From Nitrococcus sp. (GTDB taxonomy: Bacteria; Pseudomonadota; Gammaproteobacteria; Nitrococcales; Nitrococcaceae), in NCBI GenBank assembly GCA_030452365.1, contig JAKDMK010000084.1, positions 1 through 8,401 on the forward strand: a stretch of DNA of 8,401 bases, in the 5' to 3' direction. A program made the translations under genes and the position numbers. The stretch's first letter is position 1, and each line of letters begins with the position of its first letter. This document shows positions 8,149-8,401 of this stretch, piece by piece. The notes beneath the pieces are model-generated. The model worked only from the letters and a program-made list of their open reading frames with translations. It ran no database searches and was not told where the DNA came from.

Positions 8149-8154
8149 ATTATA
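8149..8154 (-). promoter_or_regulatory. Candidate -10 box for leuCDB
   Basis: A perfect TATAAT reads on the minus strand at 8154-8149, overlapping the TAA stop of the MFS gene. Initiation about seven bases further on would give a leader of roughly 60 bases before the leuC ATG. The -35 region is weak: TTAGCC at 8178-8173 with an 18-bp spacer matches the consensus at only three positions. It may therefore need an activator, or may be fortuitous. Confidence 0.35.
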
Positions 8155-8401
8155 TCGAACGCCGGCTCGGCAGGCTAACCGCCAATAGGCCTTGCGGCAG
8201 GCTCCGGGAGGCCAGCATGACACCGCTGGCGGCGAGCGCCGCTGCGGCATACCAGGTGGGCACCGCGCCAAGCGCCGACCACAGATAGCCGCTGACAAGG
8301 CTGCCGACGGCTACCCCGGCGCCGAAGGTCAAACTGCTATACAGAGCTTGGCCGCGGCCCTGATTGGGGCCAGCTGGGCCGGGAAACCAGGGACCGACCA
8401 C
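8150..8401 (-). CDS. MFS transporter, C-terminal fragment (5' end outside window)
   Basis: Only the last 83 codons are visible; the gene continues beyond the right edge. The first visible codon is GTG and is more likely an internal valine than the true start. The fragment opens with [20 protein letters not shown], then a glycine-rich hydrophobic helix (about residues 25-45) and a second helix (about 48-66), ending in a short basic tail. The RGQALYSS segment followed by G-rich helices is typical of the last two transmembrane segments of MFS_1-like / phenylpropionate-permease-type (PPP/HcaT-like) transporters. The substrate cannot be told. It ends 70 bp before leuC in the same orientation, so some read-through into leuCDB is possible. 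The MFS assignment is fairly good and the subfamily tentative. Confidence 0.7.
   Translation of the reverse strand: MVGPWFPGPAGPNQGRGQALYSSLTFGAGVAVGSLVSGYLWSALGAVPTWYAAAALAASGVMLASRSLPQGLLAVSLPSRRSI

Noticed and set aside
8080..8298. In-frame extension of leuC by 73 codons
   Set aside because: The added residues do not resemble LeuC, they would overlap the end of the MFS gene, and the ATG at 8079 has a good ribosome site and the standard N-terminus.

Overview
The window is an ordinary chromosomal housekeeping region, most probably from a GC-rich gammaproteobacterium. The gene order leuC-leuD-leuB-asd-fimV, all on the minus strand, is a familiar gammaproteobacterial arrangement. FimV with its LGLGEI-type mature N-terminus and an Escherichia coli-type Asd point the same way. 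The genus cannot be fixed from the sequence.

Layout, in the direction of transcription (high to low coordinates). An MFS transporter gene enters from the right edge; only its last ~83 codons are visible. After 70 bp comes the leucine cluster leuC-leuD-leuB. leuC and leuD are 1 bp apart, and leuD and leuB overlap by 4 bp. A 270-bp gap holding an 84-bp imperfect inverted repeat separates leuB from asd. A 434-bp gap separates asd from fimV. The gap beside asd on the fimV side carries a degenerate tRNA-like stretch and no convincing gene. Below fimV, the last 502 bp of the window contain no gene but are crowded with palindromic intergenic repeats, including four units headed by GTAG that resemble REP/REPIN sequences.

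How the genes work together. LeuCD (isopropylmalate isomerase, two subunits) and LeuB (3-isopropylmalate dehydrogenase) perform consecutive steps of leucine synthesis after isopropylmalate synthase, whose gene is not in this window. Asd makes aspartate semialdehyde for lysine/diaminopimelate, threonine and methionine. FimV is an inner-membrane, peptidoglycan-binding polar protein linked to type IV pili and twitching. It is functionally separate from the biosynthetic genes and only a conserved neighbour.

I found no sign of a new multi-gene system. The points worth a second look are all noncoding: the repeat cluster at 37-436, the inverted repeat between leuB and asd, the tRNA-like segment upstream of fimV, and a palindrome in the leuC leader.
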